Positions 5,591-12,006 of a stretch of 12,006 nucleotides of DNA are shown in pieces. Source of the DNA: Pseudomonadota bacterium. Its GTDB lineage: Bacteria > Pseudomonadota > Alphaproteobacteria > Sphingomonadales > Sphingomonadaceae. Every line of letters begins with the position of its first letter. Positions within the stretch are counted from its first letter, which is position 1. The position numbers and the translations under genes are program-made. The notes beneath the pieces are model-generated. The model was not told where the DNA came from and ran no database searches. It saw nothing but the letters and a program-made list of their open reading frames with translations. Location: assembly GCA_023386135.1 (NCBI GenBank), contig JAEWKG010000030.1:1-12006 (forward strand). The letters are read 5' to 3'.

Positions 5591-6717
5591 CCGGATTTCC
5601 GAAACGGGGTCTGTTCGGAAAGCCATTCGGCATCGACCGCGACGCCCTGGCGCTCGCGCTCGAGGAAATCGGCCACCGCCTTGCGAAAACCTGGATCGGC
5701 GATCCAGTGCGCCGAGGTGGTCTGTACCGGTTCATAGCCGCGGGCGATCTTGTGCTGGCCCTGTGCGCCGGCCTCGACCCGCGCGAGGCCGAGCTCGATC
5801 GCCGCGTCGATCGCCTGGTAGTAGCATAGCTCGAAATGAAGGAAGCGCCGGTCCTCGGTGCAACCCCAGTAACGGCCGTAGAGCGCGTCCCGGCCGATGA
5901 AGTTGAGCGCGCCGGCTATCGGCCGTGTCCCATCGTACGCCAGTACCAGCAGAATCTCGTCCGCCATCCGCTCGCAGAGAAAATCGAACGCGGCGCGAGT
6001 CAGGTACGGGCTGCCCCACTTCCGCGCCCCGGTGTCCTGGTAGAAAGCCCAGAACGCGTCCCAGTGCTCGGGCTTCAGGTCCGCGCCGGTAAGGCGGCGG
6101 ATAGTCACCCCCTCCTGCGCCGCTTCGCGCTCCTTGCGAATCGCCTTGCGCTTGCGGCTGGCGAGCGCGCCGAGGAAATCGTCGAAGCTCGCATAGCCGC
6201 GATTGGCCCAGTGGAACTGGATGTCGCGGCGGAGCAACCAGCCGGCGTCCTCGAACAGCGGCACTTGCGCCGGTTCGACGAAGGTCGCGTGGGCCGAGGA
6301 CAGCCGGTTCGCGGCGACGAACTTCTCCGCAAACCCGAGCAACGGCCCGGCGAGCGCGGGGTCGCGGGTCAGCACGCGCGGGCCGGTCGCCGGGGTGAAC
6401 GGCGCGGCGATCTGCAGCTTGGGGTAATAGCGGCCGCCGGCGCGCTCCCACGCGTCGGCCCACGAGTGGTCGAACACGTATTCGCCCTGGCTGTGCCCCT
6501 TGAGATAGGCGGGGAGCGCCGCGACCAGGCGATCGCCGTCTTCGATCACCAAAGGTGCGGGCAGCCAGCCGGTCCCCTCGCCCACGCTGCCCGAATCCTC
6601 GAGGGCAGAGAGGAAAGCGTGGCTGACGAACGGATTGCCCTTGTTCGACAATCCGTCCCACTGCGCGGCATCCAGCTCGCCGACCGAGCCCGCCATCCGC
6701 GCGACGAGGTCGCTCAC
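5587..6717 (-). CDS. FemAB-like / GNAT-fold N-acyltransferase (DUF482-type)
   Basis: This 376-residue protein resembles the FemAB_like/DUF482 group of GNAT-fold proteins annotated as GNAT family N-acetyltransferase. Recognisable blocks are GNPFVSHAFLSALEDSGSV (27-45), LPAYLKGHSQGEYVFDHSWADA (68-89), SRKRKAIRKERE (187-198), FYQDTGARKWGSPYLT (225-240) and YWGCTEDRRFLHFELCYYQ (283-301). A late EAGAQGQHKIARGYEP (315-330) is also typical. The donor and acceptor are not known; FemAB relatives transfer aminoacyl groups to peptidoglycan precursors, but that should not be assumed here. The start is GTG at 6717, which overlaps the TGA of the upstream gene (GTGA), with GGGGCGGGG ahead of it, so translation is probably coupled. 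It is the last gene of the five-gene cluster. There is no intergenic space at its 3' end for a terminator. Confidence 0.85.
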   Translation of the reverse strand: MSDLVARMAGSVGELDAAQWDGLSNKGNPFVSHAFLSALEDSGSVGEGTGWLPAPLVIEDGDRLVAALPAYLKGHSQGEYVFDHSWADAWERAGGRYYPKLQIAAPFTPATGPRVLTRDPALAGPLLGFAEKFVAANRLSSAHATFVEPAQVPLFEDAGWLLRRDIQFHWANRGYASFDDFLGALASRKRKAIRKEREAAQEGVTIRRLTGADLKPEHWDAFWAFYQDTGARKWGSPYLTRAAFDFLCERMADEILLVLAYDGTRPIAGALNFIGRDALYGRYWGCTEDRRFLHFELCYYQAIDAAIELGLARVEAGAQGQHKIARGYEPVQTTSAHWIADPGFRKAVADFLERERQGVAVDAEWLSEQTPFRKSG

Positions 6718-7451
6718 GCCAGCCCCGCCCCTTCGGCGATCGGCGCATCGGCAAATTGCGCTGCCCGCGCGCGCAATTCCGGGGAGTTCACGGTCCACGT
6801 CAGTAGCGGCATGCCGCGGTCGCGCATGGCGGCGGCGAAGCGGCTGGGCAGGTCGCGCACGTCGTGGGCGATGAACTCGGCTCGCGCGAACTGCCGTGCG
6901 AGAATACCGCGCGATACCGCGAAAGCGCCCGGATTGCCGTCTTCGGTGACCACGAGACCGCGGATGATCCGACGGTCGTTGCGCGCGAACCACCGCACCG
7001 CCTGCGGATCGAAACTCATCACCGCCGCCTTGCCGCCGTAACCTTCAAGAGCGCGCGCCACTGCGCGGCACAGGCGATCGACCGGAATGCCGTGCCCTGA
7101 CTTGATCTCGATCAGCAACGGCACCCGGCCCGCAATCGCCGCGAGAAGATTCGGCAGCAGCCAGATCGGTTCGCCGCCGTTCAGGGGGATCTCCGCGAGC
7201 ATCGGTGTCGTGCGGCCGCGAACTGCCCCGGTCTTGCCGGTCAGGCGGTCGAGGACAAAGTCGTGGATCACCGCCGCTTGGTCGTCCGCCGTCAACTGGA
7301 CGTCGCACTCGATGCCGTATCCGGCGTCGATGGCCGCGCGAAAGGCGCTGGGCGAATTTTCCAGCCGCCCATTCCCATGCCAGCCGCGATGCGCGTAGGT
7401 GACGCCGCGCAGCCAGCCGGCGCGGGTCCGATCAATCGCGGATGGCAACAA
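6714..7451 (-). CDS. Glycerophosphodiester phosphodiesterase
   Basis: This enzyme hydrolyses glycerophosphodiesters from phospholipid turnover to glycerol-3-phosphate and an alcohol. The 245-residue TIM-barrel sequence has the family motifs with metal and catalytic residues: H21-R22-G, E31-N32, E48-x-D50, H63-D64 and LLIEIKSG with E115 and K117. No signal peptide is present, so it resembles the cytoplasmic UgpQ type rather than periplasmic GlpQ; that assignment is inferred. The best start is TTG at 7451, since no ATG or GTG lies between there and the HRG motif and GAGG (7464-7461) is 9 bp upstream. A second TTG follows directly at 7448. This start lies inside the end of the RidA-like gene (20 bp overlap). 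The TGA stop overlaps the GTG of the acyltransferase. Confidence 0.9.
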   Translation of the reverse strand: MLPSAIDRTRAGWLRGVTYAHRGWHGNGRLENSPSAFRAAIDAGYGIECDVQLTADDQAAVIHDFVLDRLTGKTGAVRGRTTPMLAEIPLNGGEPIWLLPNLLAAIAGRVPLLIEIKSGHGIPVDRLCRAVARALEGYGGKAAVMSFDPQAVRWFARNDRRIIRGLVVTEDGNPGAFAVSRGILARQFARAEFIAHDVRDLPSRFAAAMRDRGMPLLTWTVNSPELRARAAQFADAPIAEGAGLA

Positions 7452-7890
7452 TCGCGTCGACCTCGACCGCCGCGCCCAGTGGCAGCACCGGCACCCCGAC
7501 CGCGCTGCGCGCGTGCTTGCCGGCGTCCCCGAACACTTCGGCCATCAGCTCGCTCGCGCCGTTGGCGATGCGCGGCTGGTCCTGGAATTCGCCGGTCGAA
7601 TTGACGAACGCGCCCAGCTTGATGACCTGCTCGACCCGGTCGAGCGAGCCTAGCGCGGCCTTGAGCTGGGCCAGGATCATCAACCCGCACGCGCGTGCCG
7701 CGGCGACGCCGTCGTCGAGCGGAACGCTCTCGCCGAGCCGGCCCTTGACCAGCTCGCCGTTTACGAACGGCAGCTGGCCCGACACGTAGGCGCGGCGGCC
7801 GTCGATCACCACCGGGACATAAGCCGCGACCGGCGCGGCGGCTTGCGGCAGGGTGATCCCGAGTTCGCTCAGGCGCTCGTCGATGCTCAT
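7432..7890 (-). CDS. RidA/YjgF-YER057c-UK114 family protein (putative imine deaminase)
   Basis: RidA proteins hydrolyse reactive enamine/imine intermediates made by PLP enzymes. This 152-residue member has the longer N-terminus (SIDERLSELGITLP) of a subgroup about 150 residues long rather than the archetypal 128-residue RidA. Core motifs are YVSGQLPFVNGEL (35-47), IKLGAFVNSTGEFQ (90-103) and KHARSAVGVPVLPLGAAVEVDAIVA (125-149). R128 corresponds to the arginine that binds the substrate carboxylate in archetypal RidA. Whether this subgroup retains deaminase activity is less certain. The ATG overlaps the HAD gene stop by 4 bp (ATGA), and the next gene starts within its last 20 bp, so it sits in the middle of a coupled cluster. 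Confidence 0.9.
   Translation of the reverse strand: MSIDERLSELGITLPQAAAPVAAYVPVVIDGRRAYVSGQLPFVNGELVKGRLGESVPLDDGVAAARACGLMILAQLKAALGSLDRVEQVIKLGAFVNSTGEFQDQPRIANGASELMAEVFGDAGKHARSAVGVPVLPLGAAVEVDAIVAIRD
7452..7464 (-). promoter_or_regulatory. Ribosome binding site supporting the TTG start of the GDPD gene
   Basis: GAGG at 7464-7461 on the minus strand lies 9 bp before TTG 7451, inside the 3' end of the RidA-like gene. It is the only site with good spacing between the RidA core and the GDPD HRG motif, and it decides the otherwise unusual start. Confidence 0.5.
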
Positions 7891-8522
7891 GCGGTCTCCG
7901 TTTCCTTCTTAAGTTCGGTCAAAAGCCAGGGCAGCGCCTCGGCCCACGTATCGATGCGGGCGTGGGCATGACCCGCCTGATGCGCGCATGCGATGCGCTC
8001 CGCCAGCGTCGGCTCGCCGCACAGGTGCAGGCGGCGCGCCTCGGGCACGTGCTCGGCGACCGAGGCGTGGTGCTGCGCGAGGTCGTCGATGAACACCGCG
8101 CGGCTCGGCTGGTATTCGTCGATGATCGCCTTCAGCGCCGGACCCTTGGGCCCCTGGTTGGTGAACACCCGCGCGTGGATGCCGTGGTTGGCAAGCTGCT
8201 CGGCGCGCATGTCGCGGTGGCGGTCGGTCAGGTTGGTCAAGATCACCACGTCGGCATGCTCGGCGAGGGCGTTGATCCCCTCGACCGCGCCGGGAATCGG
8301 GCCCTGCCGGTGCATCTCGCTGTCGAAGAAGGCGCGCAGGAAGCCCCAGATCTCCGCCGGTTCGACCACTTCGCCGCTCGCCTTCCAGCGCATCGCCTGG
8401 CTGAAGTCGTTGCCGACCATCTCGAAGGTCACCCCCTGCCCTTCTTCCAGCCACGCCTTGAACGGCGCGACCATGTAGAGCAGCACCTCGTCGCAATCGG
8501 AGATGATCAGCGGGCGGCTCAT
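7887..8522 (-). CDS. HAD-superfamily hydrolase
   Basis: This 211-residue protein shows all four HAD motifs. Motif I is S-D9-C-D11-E-V, with D9 the predicted nucleophile and D11 the acid/base. Motif II is VVILTNL with T96. K126 in QGPKGPALK is the motif III lysine, and VFID146-D147 is motif IV. The segment between motifs I and II (about 15-85) forms a helical cap, as in C1-type phosphatases. Motif I has Glu where many phosphatases have Gly (DxDG[TV]). The substrate is unknown; a small phosphorylated metabolite is likely. It overlaps its upstream (DUF3572) and downstream (RidA-like) neighbours by 4 bp each. The start ATG at 8522 is well supported by the motif I position. Confidence 0.88.
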   Translation of the reverse strand: MSRPLIISDCDEVLLYMVAPFKAWLEEGQGVTFEMVGNDFSQAMRWKASGEVVEPAEIWGFLRAFFDSEMHRQGPIPGAVEGINALAEHADVVILTNLTDRHRDMRAEQLANHGIHARVFTNQGPKGPALKAIIDEYQPSRAVFIDDLAQHHASVAEHVPEARRLHLCGEPTLAERIACAHQAGHAHARIDTWAEALPWLLTELKKETETA

Positions 8523-8779
8523 CGGGCAAGTTCCTCGCGTGCCTTCACCAGCCGCTCGGGCGCGACGTTTAGCGCATCGGCCGCCAGCACCAAGTCCGGC
8601 TCGTGCCCAGCGAGGTATTCGAGCACCGCGGCAAGCACCTGCCGGTCGGTCAGCCGCTCACGCAGGATCTCGGGCGTCAGCCCGGTCAGCGCGAGCAACC
8701 TGTCGGCGCGCTCCTGATCCGACAGCACCCAGCCGAGGGCCGACAGCGCGAGGGTGTCGGCATCACCCGGATGGTGCAC
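8519..8779 (-). CDS. DUF3572 family protein
   Basis: This small protein of 86 residues has the conserved DUF3572 core LALSALGWVLSDQERADRLL (10-29), then ALTGLTPEILRERL and VLAAVLEYLAGHEPDLVLAA. It is all helical, with no transmembrane segment, and its biochemical role is unknown. From general knowledge it is found next to divK in several alphaproteobacteria, and here it is divergent from divK. The start is taken as GTG at 8779: no ATG lies in frame near the N-terminus, and the reading frame farther upstream runs antisense through divK. A strong ribosome binding site is not visible, so the start is less certain than the family. It overlaps the HAD gene start by 4 bp (ATGA) and heads the five-gene cluster. 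Confidence 0.82.
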   Translation of the reverse strand: MHHPGDADTLALSALGWVLSDQERADRLLALTGLTPEILRERLTDRQVLAAVLEYLAGHEPDLVLAADALNVAPERLVKAREELAR

Positions 8780-8885
8780 GCCAATTTGGGACGGCGGGGT
8801 TAGCTCGGGAGTAATTGTCAGCGTCCTCGATGGGTCGTAAGCCGCACCCAGCCTAAGGGCGGGAAGCGGTGGAGTTGAGCCGTCA
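8780..8885. promoter_or_regulatory. Divergent intergenic region between DUF3572 cluster and divK
   Basis: The 106 bp between the two GTG starts must hold both promoters. A weak CtrA-like element, TTAG-N7-GTAA (8800-8814), differs from TTAA-N7-TTAA at two positions. In Caulobacter divK transcription depends on CtrA, so a site would make sense, but this match alone is poor evidence. No confident -35/-10 pair was seen. Confidence 0.25.
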
Positions 8886-9254
8886 GTGGCAAAGAGAATT
8901 CTCGTTGTCGAGGACAACGACCTCAACCGCAAACTGTTCTGCGACGTGCTGCGCGCCAGCGGCTTCGAAGTCGAGCCGGTGGCTGACGGCGAACTGGTCC
9001 TCAACGCCGCGCGCGCCTTCGCCCCCGATCTCGTGATCATGGACATCCAGCTACCCAACGTGTCGGGCGTCGATCTCATCACCGCGATGCGCCGGGACGC
9101 GAGCCTTTCGGGCACCCCGGTGCTGGCCGTGACCGCCTACGCCGGCAAGGGCGACGAAGACCGCATCCGCGACGCAGGCGCGACGGGGTATTTGTCGAAA
9201 CCAGTATCGATCGGGCCGTTCATGGCCGCGGTGCGAGGGCTGGTGCCGGCTTGA
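8886..9254 (+). CDS. divK: Single-domain response regulator DivK (cell-cycle signalling)
   Basis: This 122-residue stand-alone receiver domain strongly resembles Caulobacter DivK. It has the acidic pocket VVED10-N-D, the phospho-acceptor D53 in LVIMDIQLP (same number as in DivK), T/A at LAVTAYA, the very DivK-like GKGDEDRIRDAGATGYLSKP and the invariant Lys of KPVS. In Caulobacter, phosphorylated DivK acts on DivJ, PleC and DivL at the cell poles and ultimately lowers CtrA activity. There is no output domain. The start is GTG at 8886, 11 bp after GGAG (8871-8874); no ATG start is available. It diverges from DUF3572 with 106 bp between starts. The usual downstream partner pleD is absent; the next gene is a convergent P450. 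Another orphan receiver of the same size is the main alternative. Confidence 0.85.
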   Translation: MAKRILVVEDNDLNRKLFCDVLRASGFEVEPVADGELVLNAARAFAPDLVIMDIQLPNVSGVDLITAMRRDASLSGTPVLAVTAYAGKGDEDRIRDAGATGYLSKPVSIGPFMAAVRGLVPA

Positions 9255-9335
9255 GCTCAGTCGGCGGCAGGGAACTCGCATCGCCGCGTGTTGAAATCCC
9301 GATGCCGATCAGTCTGGCTCGTCACCTCGTGGCCC

Positions 9336-10754
9336 TCACAGCGCCCGGAATGTTACCTTCAGCCCATCCCTCGGCTTGGGGATCGGCCACGGCTGCCACT
9401 CCGGCTCGTAGCCCTCAGCGATCTCGATCCGGTAGCGCTGGAGCAGCTGCGCCATCAGTATCTTCACCTGCATGTAGGCGAAGTGCAGGCCCAGGCACAT
9501 GTGCGCGCCGCCGCCGAACGGGATCCACGCGTACTTGTGCCGCGCCTTCACCTTGTCGGGGGTGAAGCGCATCGGGTCGAAGGTCTCGGGGCTGTCCCAG
9601 TATTCCTCCATGTGATGGGTCAGGTGCGCGTTGAAGCCGCACTGGGTGCCGGCCGGAATGCGCAGGCCGTTGAATTCGAAGCTCCGCAGCGCGCGGCGGG
9701 GGATCGAGGGGACCGGCGCGATCAGGCGGAGCGATTCCTTGAACGCCATCTCCATCAGCTCGAACTTGCCGAGGTCGTCATAGGTCGCCCCGCGCGGTCG
9801 GCCTTGCGCATCCGGCCCGCCGGTGACCGCGAACACCTCCTGCCGCACCTTTTCCTGCCACTCGGGGTGCTTGGCGAGCAGCCACACGAGGCTGGTCGCG
9901 CTCGAGGTGATCGTGTCGTGCGCGGCCATCATCAGGAAGTTCATGTGGTCGACCACCTCGTCGACCGGCAGCAGGCTGCCGTCCTCGCGGGTAGCGGTGG
10001 CGAACTGGCTGAACATGTCCTGTCCGATGCCCTCCCCCGCGCGCCGCTTGAGCGTTAGCTGAGTGAAGTACTCGACCAGGAATTCGCGCCCCTTCACGCC
10101 CTTGCGCATCTGGGTGAACGGCAGCGGCTTCCTGACCGGTGTGATCGAAGCCTGCACCATGTCGACGAAGGCCTGGTTGATCCGTCGCGATTCCGGACCC
10201 CACGGCACGCCGATGAAGCTGTCGGCGGCGAGCTCCAGGGTAAGTTGCTTGATCGCCGGGTAGAACAGCATCTCGCCCGACCAATTGGCCACTTCCGCAG
10301 AGATGCCGCGATCGAGCGCACTGGCGTAGTGGCGCATCGGTTCGGGCTTGAACGCGATCGACAGCGCGCGCCGGTCCATCCGATGATGATCGAAATCGAG
10401 CAGCATCAGACCGCGTGGGAACAGCTGATGGAGCGTCGGGCCCCAGCCCTGTTCGGAGCTGAAGTTCTTATCGCGGTCGAACAGCAGCAGCTCGTTCGCC
10501 TCGGCCCCGATCAGCGAGACGTGCCAGTGGCCGAGGTTCTTGTTCTTGTAGACCCGGCCATACGTGCGGAACATGCGCCAGGCGAAGCCGTGCGGGTCCT
10601 TCAGCATGTTGAACAGGTTGCCGATCACCGGCGGCCCCGCCTCGCCCGGAATGTGCGCCAGTTGTTCGGCGGTCACGCGGCCTTCGGACCAGTGGCCGGG
10701 CGAAGTTTCCTCGCTCACGTGCGGGGTTGCGAGAGGCTGGGCAAGCGTGGCCAT
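9336..10754 (-). CDS. Cytochrome P450
   Basis: This 472-residue heme-thiolate monooxygenase has full-length P450 features. The I-helix oxygen-activation motif is AAHD280-T281-ITS, with Ala in place of the first Gly of the [AG]GxDT consensus. The K-helix ExxR is FKE340-S-L-R343, the PERF-like segment is FDPMRFTP, and the heme loop is FGGGAHMC420-LG with C420 as the iron ligand. There is no membrane anchor, so it should be soluble and need separate ferredoxin/reductase partners, which are not in the window. The long N-terminus before the proline-rich PGEAGPPVIG (36-45) and the long C-terminal tail resemble CYP51/CYP110/CYP120-like bacterial enzymes; the substrate is unknown. The ATG at 10754 has GGAG 7-8 bp upstream. 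It follows ferrochelatase by 36 bp, probably in the same transcript. Confidence 0.93.
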   Translation of the reverse strand: MATLAQPLATPHVSEETSPGHWSEGRVTAEQLAHIPGEAGPPVIGNLFNMLKDPHGFAWRMFRTYGRVYKNKNLGHWHVSLIGAEANELLLFDRDKNFSSEQGWGPTLHQLFPRGLMLLDFDHHRMDRRALSIAFKPEPMRHYASALDRGISAEVANWSGEMLFYPAIKQLTLELAADSFIGVPWGPESRRINQAFVDMVQASITPVRKPLPFTQMRKGVKGREFLVEYFTQLTLKRRAGEGIGQDMFSQFATATREDGSLLPVDEVVDHMNFLMMAAHDTITSSATSLVWLLAKHPEWQEKVRQEVFAVTGGPDAQGRPRGATYDDLGKFELMEMAFKESLRLIAPVPSIPRRALRSFEFNGLRIPAGTQCGFNAHLTHHMEEYWDSPETFDPMRFTPDKVKARHKYAWIPFGGGAHMCLGLHFAYMQVKILMAQLLQRYRIEIAEGYEPEWQPWPIPKPRDGLKVTFRAL

Positions 10755-10790
10755 GACGGGCTCCGGTTAACTGACAGCAGTGTAAGTGCG

Positions 10791-11798
10791 TCAGACCCAG
10801 CCCGCAAGCTCGCGCCGCACCAGCGCCTCGAGCATCGCCATCCCCGGCTCGGAGGTGTTGAGGCAGGCCAGAGTGGCGAACTGCTCGCCGCCGGCAGCGA
10901 GGAAGGTATCGCGCCCGCGGATCGCCAGTTCCTCGAGCGTCTCGAGGCAATCAGCCGAAAATCCCGGCGCAGCGATAGCGAGGCGACGGGTGCCCGCCGC
11001 CACCTCTTGCGCCAGTACGGCGTCGGTCGCCGGTTCCAGCCACTTCGCCCGGCCGAAGCGCGACTGAAAGGTGGTCGCGATCCGCAGGCCCGGCCGGCCC
11101 AACTTGTCCTCCAGCAGCCGCGCCGTCTTGCGGCAGTGGCAGTGGTAGGGGTCGCCCAGCTCCAGCGTGCGCTGCGGCATGCCGTGGAAGCTCAGCAACA
11201 GAACCTCGGGCTCGAAGGCAAGCCCGTCCATTTGTGCGCCGAGATCGGCGGCCAAAGCGTCGATATACAACGCATCGTCGTAGTACGGCGGCAGCGTCCG
11301 CAGCGCGGGTTGCCAACGCATTGTCCGCAGTTTGTCGGCAGCTTTGTCCACAACCGTCGCGGTCGTCGCGGCGCTGTATTGCGGGTAGAGCGGCGCCAGC
11401 AGGATGCGGTCGCAACCCGCGTCCATCAGCGCCTGCAGCGCCGCGCCAATCTCCGGCCGGCCGTAGCGCATCGCGTGGCTGACGATGACCGCATCGCCGA
11501 GCCGCTCCTGCAGCTTTGCCGCCTGATTGGCGGTGATCGCGGCGAGCGGTGAGCCCGCCTCGGTCCACACCTGGCTGTAGGCGTGGGCGCTTTTTTTGGG
11601 CCGCGTGGTCAGCACCGCGCCGCGCAGGATCGGCTGCCATACGAGCGGCGGGACCTCGACCACCCGGCGATCCGAAAGAAATTCCGCCAGATAGCGCCGC
11701 ACCGAGCGCGAGTCGGGCGCGTCGGGCGTGCCGAGATTGACCAGCAGCACGCCGACGCGACCGTGCTTGACGGGCGGGTGATCGGCGGGGCGGATCAC
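10791..11798 (-). CDS. hemH: Ferrochelatase
   Basis: HemH inserts Fe2+ into protoporphyrin IX to make protoheme, the last step of heme synthesis. The 335-residue protein has the family order: GVLLVNLGTPD (16-26), RRYLAEFLSDRRV, KKSAHAYSQVW, YGRPEIGAAL, APLYPQYSAATTATV (135-149), SFHGMP with H205 matching the conserved metal-site histidine, FQSRFGRAKWLEPATD (244-259) and CLETLEELA (284-292) with the conserved glutamate region. The extra YHCHCRKTA segment (218-226) is normal for proteobacterial enzymes. The start was set at GTG 11798 because GGAGG (11807-11803) lies 4 bp upstream and it places LLVNLGTPD at the usual distance. Longer in-frame extensions would overlap the upstream gene deeply. 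The GTGA overlap with that gene implies translational coupling. Confidence 0.95.
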   Translation of the reverse strand: MIRPADHPPVKHGRVGVLLVNLGTPDAPDSRSVRRYLAEFLSDRRVVEVPPLVWQPILRGAVLTTRPKKSAHAYSQVWTEAGSPLAAITANQAAKLQERLGDAVIVSHAMRYGRPEIGAALQALMDAGCDRILLAPLYPQYSAATTATVVDKAADKLRTMRWQPALRTLPPYYDDALYIDALAADLGAQMDGLAFEPEVLLLSFHGMPQRTLELGDPYHCHCRKTARLLEDKLGRPGLRIATTFQSRFGRAKWLEPATDAVLAQEVAAGTRRLAIAAPGFSADCLETLEELAIRGRDTFLAAGGEQFATLACLNTSEPGMAMLEALVRRELAGWV

Positions 11799-12006
11799 AA
11801 GCCCTCCGACAGCAAAGGCAGCCGGCGGAAGCGCAGCCCGGTTGCCGAGTGCAGGGCGTTGGCGATGGCGGGCGCGGCGACCGCGACGCCGATCTCGCCC
11901 GGATCGGCCGGCGCACCGTCGCCCGGAACGATCTCGACCGCGATCTGCGGACAATCGGCGAGCCGCGGCAATGCCAGCCCAAGGCCGCTGTCGGCCGGAA
12001 GCCCGG
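11795..12006 (-). CDS. Molybdenum hydroxylase (xanthine dehydrogenase / isoquinoline 1-oxidoreductase type), C-terminal end, truncated by window
   Basis: Reading from the window edge to TGA 11797-11795 gives 69 residues of a larger protein. The end PADPGEIGVAVAAPAIANAL (32-51), followed by HSATGLRFRRLPL (52-64), is the characteristic C-terminus of molybdopterin-binding large subunits (consensus GE-x2-x4-PA-x-ANA-x3-ATG-x-R-x2-x-LP). The glutamate of PGE37 corresponds to the conserved catalytic Glu near the Mo center in this family. The substrate cannot be inferred from this fragment. Such subunits usually pair with a small 2Fe-2S subunit, expected outside the window. The stop overlaps the hemH start (GTGA). 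The two-base remainder at the edge is just the cut codon. Confidence 0.85.
   Translation of the reverse strand, partial: GLPADSGLGLALPRLADCPQIAVEIVPGDGAPADPGEIGVAVAAPAIANALHSATGLRFRRLPLLSEGL

Noticed and set aside
5836..7041. 401-codon plus-strand open frame antisense to the acyltransferase and GDPD genes
   Set aside because: Shadow frame of compositional origin; both minus-strand genes are well supported.
8780..9115. N-terminal extension of the DUF3572 frame antisense through divK
   Set aside because: Ser/Arg/Thr-rich translation with no similarity to the family; the DUF3572 core begins after the GTG at 8779.
10245..11552. 435-codon plus-strand open frame antisense to hemH and the P450
   Set aside because: Shadow frame with no motifs; the opposite strand encodes intact ferrochelatase and P450 signatures.
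1..12006. tRNA, rRNA, CRISPR, riboswitch, phage or defence system
   Set aside because: No cloverleaf, regularly spaced repeats, integrase/transposase, toxin-antitoxin pair or defence-type gene was seen on either strand; the HNH fragment alone does not support a defence role.

Overview
The window looks like an ordinary chromosomal segment of an alphaproteobacterium, most likely a member of the Sphingomonadales (Sphingomonas/Erythrobacter-like). The base composition is high in GC. There is a short inverted repeat built on CCTGAGCCTGTCGAAGG, a sequence very common in sphingomonad genomes. DksA is the alphaproteobacterial form with a degenerate zinc finger. DivK and a good CtrA-like box point to the alphaproteobacterial cell-cycle circuit. 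I see no phage, transposase, integron, CRISPR array, tRNA or rRNA. Protein names rest on reading the translations by eye; no database search was possible.

Layout: (1) 1-207 (+) is the C-terminal end of an HNH endonuclease, followed by a gene-free 338 bp stretch with a direct repeat and an inverted repeat. (2) 546-1121 (+) is a small J-domain protein with a predicted C-terminal winged helix. (3) 1135-1926 (-) is tryptophan 2,3-dioxygenase, and the sphingomonad repeat lies just upstream of it. (4) 2072-3977 (-) is a two-gene unit: a lipoprotein of the oligopeptide-binding (SBP_bac_5) type and a DUF4112 protein. A PilZ c-di-GMP receptor candidate (4042-4419, -) lies upstream. (5) dksA (4535-4990, -) and a Sel1-repeat protein (5264-5590, +) diverge from a 273 bp region with a plausible dksA promoter and a CtrA-like box.

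(6) 5587-8779 (-) is a very compact five-gene cluster: DUF3572, HAD hydrolase, RidA-like deaminase, glycerophosphodiester phosphodiesterase and a FemAB-like/GNAT acyltransferase. Every junction overlaps, three of them by ATGA/GTGA, which suggests translational coupling. (7) divK (8886-9254, +) diverges from this cluster and is not followed by pleD. (8) 9336-12006 (-) carries a cytochrome P450, ferrochelatase (hemH) and the last 69 residues of a xanthine dehydrogenase/isoquinoline oxidoreductase-type molybdenum hydroxylase. The hydroxylase and hemH overlap by GTGA, and hemH and the P450 are 36 bp apart, so all three are probably co-transcribed.

Functionally the window mixes stress and cell-cycle signalling (DksA, DivK, PilZ) with metabolite repair and lipid turnover (RidA, GDPD), tryptophan catabolism and heme enzymology. 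Nothing here amounts to a clear new system. The items most worth a second look are the CtrA-like box with its phased TTAA tetramers, the orphan DivK, the lipoprotein-DUF4112 pair without transporter subunits, the J-domain/winged-helix fusion and the tightly overlapping five-gene cluster.
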